Of a DNA stretch of 8,296 nucleotides, positions 6,033 to 8,296 are shown piece by piece. Made by a program: the position numbers and the translations under genes. Under the pieces are notes generated by a model. The model was not told where the DNA came from, ran no database searches, and saw only the letters and a program-made list of their open reading frames with translations. How positions within the stretch are numbered: the first letter of the stretch is position 1; each line of letters opens with the position of its first letter. Source of the DNA: Actinomycetales bacterium Ga0077552 (GTDB taxonomy: Bacteria; Actinomycetota; Actinomycetes; Actinomycetales; Microbacteriaceae); the NCBI GenBank assembly GCA_001464255.1, contig LNFD01000409.1, positions 1-8,296 of the forward strand, read 5' to 3'.

Positions 6033-8296
6033 GTGACGATCACCGGCGCATCATCCCCCGCAGGCCTGACCCTCGCCGAGGTGCGCTCGCGCACCCAGCT
6101 CGGCCAGACCAACGTGATGCCGAACGACACCGGCCGCTCGTTCTGGCGCATCATGCAGGCGAACCTCTTCACGCTCTTCAACCTCATCGTGGGCGGCAGC
6201 TTCGCGCTGCTGCTCGTGCTCGGCTACTGGCAAGACGCGCTGTTCGGGTTCTTCGTCATCGCCAATGTGGTGATCGGGGTGGCGCAGGAGTTCCGCGCGA
6301 AGCTCACCCTCAGCCGCCTCGCGGTGCTCAACGCGCCGAGGGCGCGCGTGCTGCGCGAGGGCTCCGTCGCCGAGATCGCGGTCGGCGAGGTCGTGCTCGA
6401 CGACGTGCTCGTGCTCGCCGCGGGCGACCAGGTCACGGCCGACGCCGAGGTGCTCGAGGCCCACGGGCTCGACGTCGACGAGTCGCTGCTGACGGGCGAG
6501 GCCGATCCGGTGGCGTCCCCCGCGGGGCGCGAACTCATGTCGGGGTCGAGCGTCGTCGCGGGCAGCGGGCTCGCGCGGGTGATCCGCGTCGGCGCCGACT
6601 CGTACGCCGCGCGCATCACGGCCGAGGCCAAGCAGTTCTCGCTCGTGCGCAGCGAGCTGCGCAGCGGCATCGCGCGCATCATCAAGTGGATCACCATCCT
6701 GCTCCTGCCGGTGGGCGCGATCGTCGTCAACGGCCAGATGCAGGCGGTCGGCGGCTGGGAGTCGGCGATCGCGACGGGCGCCTGGCGCGAGGCGACGGTG
6801 GCCTCGACCGCGAGCCTCATCGCGATGATCCCGCAGGGGCTCGTCTTCATGACGAGCGTCGCCCTCGCGGTCGGCGCCGTGAAGCTCGCCCGTCGCGAGG
6901 TGCTCGTGCAGGAGCTCGCGGCCGTCGAGGGCCTCGCGCGCGTCGACATGCTGTGCCTCGACAAGACGGGCACGCTCACCGAGGGCCGCATGGTGCTCGA
7001 TGGCGTGGAGCCGCTCACCGCGCCCGATCTCGATCCCGCGGCCGAGGCCGCCCTCTCGTGGATGGGCGCCGATCGCGACGCCAACGCCACCGCCCGCGCC
7101 CTCGCCGAGCGCTTCACGACACCACCGACGGCCGCGCCGGTGCGCGCGATCGAGTTCTCGAGCCGCCGCAAGTGGAGCGCCGTCTCCTTCGCCGACGGGC
7201 CCGCCCGAGGCACCTGGGTGGTCGGCGCCCCCGACATCGTCCTGGCCGGGGTGCCCGATGCGGCGGATGCTCTCGCACGGTTCGCCGCGCGCGCGACAGC
7301 CGGCCAGCGCACGGTCGTGCTCGCCCGCACCGATGTCATCCTCGACCCGCCGGTCGAGCCGGCCGAGGGCGAGCGGGAGCCCGAGCCCGAGCTGCCCGCG
7401 GGGCTGCGCGCCGTCGCCCTCGTGTCGTTCCGCGAGAAGGTGCGCGGCGACGCGCCGGAGACGCTGGGGTACTTCCGCGAGCAGGAGGTCGAGCTGTGCG
7501 TCATCTCGGGCGACGATCCGCGCACGGTCGCCGCGGTCGCGCGCGAGGCGGGCATCCTGCACGAAGGCCCCGGGTTCGACGCGCGCACCCTGCCGACCGA
7601 CGAGGCCGGGCTCGACGCGATCATGGCCGAGCACCGCGTCTTCGGGCGCGTGACCCCCGAGCAGAAGAAGGCCATGGTGCTCTCGCTGCAGCGCCTCGGG
7701 CACACGGTCGCGATGACGGGCGACGGCGTCAACGACGCGCTCGCGCTCAAGCACGCCGACCTCGGCATCGCGATGGGCTCCGGTGCCGCGGCGACGCGCG
7801 CGGTCGCCCGGCTCGTGCTGCTCGACGGGCAGTTCAGCCGCCTACCGCGCATCGTCGCCGAGGGGCGGCAGGTCATCGCGAACGTCGAGCGGCTCGCGAA
7901 GCTGTTCCTGTCGAAGACGACCTACGCCATCCTCTTCGCGGTCGTGTTCGGCGCGCTGCTGTGGCGGCAGCTGTCGATCGTCGACGGCCTCACGTTCGGG
8001 CTGCCCGCGCTCGTGCTCGCGCTGCTGCCGAACATCCAGCGCTACCGGCCGGGGTTCCTGAGGCGGGCGGCGCGGTTCTGCATCCCCTCGGGGCTCATCG
8101 TCGGCGGCACGCTCATCTCGGTGGTCACCTACGCCTACCTCGGCGGCGCAGAGGCCGCGGTCGTGCAGACCACCGCTGTCATCACGCTCACGCTCACGGC
8201 GCTCTGGGTGCTCGTGATCCTGTCGCGCCCGTTCACGCTCGTGACGAGCCTCGTCGTCGTCGCGGCCTACCTCGGGCTGCCCGTGCTGCTGCTCAT
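6033..8296 (+). CDS. Cation-translocating P-type ATPase, CtpE-like (3' end outside window)
   Basis: An uninterrupted frame of 754 complete codons runs off the window end. Motifs: actuator-domain DESLLTGEADP with TGE at 154-156; phosphorylation site DKTGT at 310-314; N-domain FSSRRKWS and GAPD; SGDDPRTVAAVA; and the P-domain hinge TGDGVND at 562-568. Spans M1-M2 precede the actuator; M3 (IIKWITILLLPVGAIVV) and M4 (residues around 257-280) precede the phosphorylation site; M5 to about M9 follow, so perhaps one helix is missing. The EGLARVD-MLCLDKTGT context and overall layout resemble mycobacterial CtpE (about 800 residues), a calcium-uptake pump; substrate here is inferred. There are no N-terminal metal-binding domains, arguing against CopA or ZntA types. 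M4 reads IPQGL (Gln268) where Ca2+ pumps such as SERCA have PEGL. A Pro/Glu-rich loop lies at about 439-455. The start is GTG with a leaderless-type promoter. Confidence 0.88.
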   Translation, partial: MTITGASSPAGLTLAEVRSRTQLGQTNVMPNDTGRSFWRIMQANLFTLFNLIVGGSFALLLVLGYWQDALFGFFVIANVVIGVAQEFRAKLTLSRLAVLNAPRARVLREGSVAEIAVGEVVLDDVLVLAAGDQVTADAEVLEAHGLDVDESLLTGEADPVASPAGRELMSGSSVVAGSGLARVIRVGADSYAARITAEAKQFSLVRSELRSGIARIIKWITILLLPVGAIVVNGQMQAVGGWESAIATGAWREATVASTASLIAMIPQGLVFMTSVALAVGAVKLARREVLVQELAAVEGLARVDMLCLDKTGTLTEGRMVLDGVEPLTAPDLDPAAEAALSWMGADRDANATARALAERFTTPPTAAPVRAIEFSSRRKWSAVSFADGPARGTWVVGAPDIVLAGVPDAADALARFAARATAGQRTVVLARTDVILDPPVEPAEGEREPEPELPAGLRAVALVSFREKVRGDAPETLGYFREQEVELCVISGDDPRTVAAVAREAGILHEGPGFDARTLPTDEAGLDAIMAEHRVFGRVTPEQKKAMVLSLQRLGHTVAMTGDGVNDALALKHADLGIAMGSGAAATRAVARLVLLDGQFSRLPRIVAEGRQVIANVERLAKLFLSKTTYAILFAVVFGALLWRQLSIVDGLTFGLPALVLALLPNIQRYRPGFLRRAARFCIPSGLIVGGTLISVVTYAYLGGAEAAVVQTTAVITLTLTALWVLVILSRPFTLVTSLVVVAAYLGLPVLLL

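Noticed and set aside
4120..7270. Recurrent GGATGC/GCATCC context for the rare GAT and GCA codons (e.g. near 4124, 4397, 5750, 7264)
   Set aside because: GAT and GCA also occur in other contexts (e.g. GAT-CTG, GCA-CAG), and I cannot test enrichment against a background by eye; probably a genome-wide codon-pair habit rather than a local signal.
6051..7876. Two long minus-strand open frames opposite the P-type ATPase
   Set aside because: Both lie opposite a clear P-type ATPase with intact motifs; their translations are compositionally biased and motif-free, typical of high-GC antisense frames.

Overview
The window is a compact, very GC-rich chromosomal segment from an actinobacterium. Its GTG starts, strong third-position G/C bias and gene content point to a member of the Microbacteriaceae or a close relative. 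I see no rRNA, tRNA, CRISPR array, insertion sequence, integrase or phage gene. It reads as core metabolic chromosome rather than an accessory island.

Layout from left to right. Positions 1-78 are the last codons of an unidentified gene. Its stop overlaps (GTGA) the start of a P-loop kinase of the PRK09270/YggC nucleoside-kinase-like family (75-761). Then come purS (804-1076) and purQ (1076-1771), which overlap by one base, and a DUF3817 membrane protein (1776-2264) only 4 bases later. Convergent to these, on the minus strand, lie an MscS-type mechanosensitive channel (2277-3509) and, just upstream of it, a 29-residue single-span membrane peptide (3528-3617) with its own Shine-Dalgarno sequence. 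Divergent from that pair is purL (3684-5996). It is followed by a P-type cation ATPase of the CtpE-like type (6033 to the window end), which is open at its 3' end.

PurS, PurQ and PurL together form the bacterial three-component FGAM synthetase, the fourth step of de novo purine synthesis: FGAR + glutamine + ATP gives FGAM. The small subunits are separated from purL by a membrane-protein block (DUF3817, MscS, micropeptide). The nucleoside-kinase-like gene upstream may have a nucleotide-linked role, but its substrate cannot be read from sequence. The window therefore mixes purine synthesis with osmotic and ion homeostasis genes.

The most interesting signals are regulatory or small. A 29-aa membrane peptide is tightly linked to mscS. 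The 66-bp purL/micropeptide gap holds head-to-head -10 hexamers (AGCCTA-N9-TAGGCT). purL and the ATPase share an identical TAGGCT-N7-GTGACG start architecture that predicts leaderless mRNAs. A patch of atypical codons in the kinase gene coincides with an 11-bp perfect inverted repeat. I find no convincing wholly new defence, mobile or biosynthetic system here.
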